Below are positions 14,750-14,944 of a stretch of DNA of 14,944 bases, piece by piece. Origin of the DNA: CAG-1000 sp964345385 (GTDB taxonomy: Bacteria > Bacillota_I > Bacilli_A > RF39 > UBA660); contig CAYFQM010000015.1 of assembly GCA_964345385.1 (NCBI GenBank), positions 1-14,944 on the forward strand, in the 5' to 3' direction. Within the stretch, counting starts at the first letter, position 1; each line of letters starts with the position of its first letter. Position numbers and translations under genes: made by a program. Below the pieces are notes generated by a model. That model did no database searches. It saw only the letters and a program-made list of their open reading frames with translations, and was not told the DNA's origin.

Positions 14750-14846
14750 CAAAATAAAAGCAGTTTTCGAAGAAAACTACTTTTAGTGTCATAAATGTTG
14801 GCACAAGGCCTATAAATGACACAAGGTCATATAACATTTATGACAT
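14750..14846 (-). ncRNA. Predicted structured small RNA or structured leader upstream of ruvA
   Basis: A strong promoter (14879-14851) predicts a transcript from about 14846-14844 leftwards to the terminator near 14750, about 95 nt. The RNA begins with an arm UGUCAUAAAUGUU (14845-14833) that pairs perfectly over 13 bp with AACAUUUAUGACA (14799-14787). Inside are two hairpins, UGAC-CUUGU-GUCA (14829-14817) and GGC-CUUGU-GCC (14810-14800), separated by UUUAUA, giving a three-way-junction-like fold. A terminator hairpin follows two bases after the outer stem. No known RNA family was recognised. It could be a free small RNA or a ruvA leader; a mobile-element fragment is a third reading. Confidence 0.6.
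14751..14784 (-). terminator. Intrinsic terminator of the structured RNA
   Basis: In minus-strand RNA the arm AAAAGUAGUUUUC (14784-14772) pairs with GAAAACUGCUUUU (14768-14756) over a 3-nt loop and is followed by UUUUAUUUU. All 13 pairs form in this strand because the pair 14779/14761 is U·G; on the other strand the same pair is an A/C mismatch and no T run follows. This marks minus-strand transcription arriving from the right. Confidence 0.85.
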
Positions 14847-14850
14847 ATTA

Positions 14851-14879
14851 ATCATATCAAATATATATATCTTTGTCAA
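14851..14879 (-). promoter_or_regulatory. Strong promoter for the structured RNA
   Basis: On the minus strand: perfect TTGACA (14879-14874), 17-bp spacer, TATGAT (14856-14851, one mismatch to TATAAT) with TGA directly before it as an extended -10. The predicted start (14846-14844) coincides with the first base of the 13-bp stem. Confidence 0.85.
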
Positions 14880-14944
14880 GAGTTTTTTTAAATATTTATT
14901 AAAAATCTAATAAAGTATTATTTTATATCAAATAATATACCAAA

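Noticed and set aside
14718..14837. Minus-strand open frame of 39 codons through the structured RNA, ending in TGA just before ruvA
   Set aside because: No ribosome site, its start falls within the outer stem about 8 nt from the predicted transcript start, it runs through the terminator, and base pairing explains the sequence better than coding does. A tiny hydrophobic peptide cannot be fully excluded.
14903..14935. Inverted repeat TATTATTT/AAATAATA near the right edge
   Set aside because: Pure A-T pairs in a very AT-rich stretch, expected by chance, and no gene end is visible to pair it with.
1..14944. CRISPR arrays, phage genes, transposases, toxin-antitoxin pairs
   Set aside because: Looked for on both strands; no regularly spaced repeats and no matching protein motifs were found.

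Overview
This is a very AT-rich chromosomal window, densely packed and with no insertion sequence or phage gene visible. Housekeeping genes point to the Bacilli/Mollicutes-related lineage. A DnaB-DnaI helicase-loading pair is adjacent, UvrC, RuvA, RuvB and PolA are of Firmicutes type, and MurC and an L,D-transpeptidase show that the cell makes peptidoglycan. Trp is encoded by TGG, and the dnaB/dnaI junction is an ATGA overlap with TGA read as stop, so the standard bacterial code fits and the Mycoplasma code does not. An uncultured, small-genome gut bacterium of the RF39 kind is a plausible but unproven source.

Left part, + strand (1-2164): the last 16 nt of a tRNA, a HAD-superfamily 5'-nucleotidase-like gene, and a tRNA-Lys(CTT) that begins on the base after that gene's stop codon. 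A terminator follows, then murC. murC ends in the loop of a hairpin that also terminates the converging minus-strand gene.

Middle, - strand (2165-7714), transcribed right to left: uvrC, then dnaB-dnaI with a 4-nt overlap. A consensus promoter then drives an acidic-tailed membrane protein plus a hypothetical protein, and a second consensus promoter drives a 141-aa hypothetical. Both promoters show that the longest open frames overstate the coding starts.

Middle, + strand (7758-10020): a single-domain IMPACT/YigZ-type protein whose -10 box puts the predicted transcript start on the ATG itself (leaderless). Next is a three-gene operon of two related hypothetical proteins and a membrane-anchored YkuD-type L,D-transpeptidase. 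Its promoter lies partly inside the IMPACT gene, and it ends at a perfect 30-bp palindrome shared with the converging polA.

Right part, - strand (10020-14944): an operon ruvA - HAD nucleotidase-like gene - ruvB - polA, combining Holliday-junction migration with repair synthesis. Upstream of ruvA (14713-14944) no conventional gene is seen, but the stretch is not empty. A promoter (TTGACA, 17-bp spacer, extended TATGAT) would start a roughly 95-nt RNA that folds into a 13-bp stem enclosing two small hairpins with identical CUUGU loops, followed by an intrinsic terminator. This is the strongest candidate for something undescribed: either a free-standing small RNA or a structured leader of the ruvA operon. 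The last 64 nt (14881-14944) are AT-rich and I see no feature in them.
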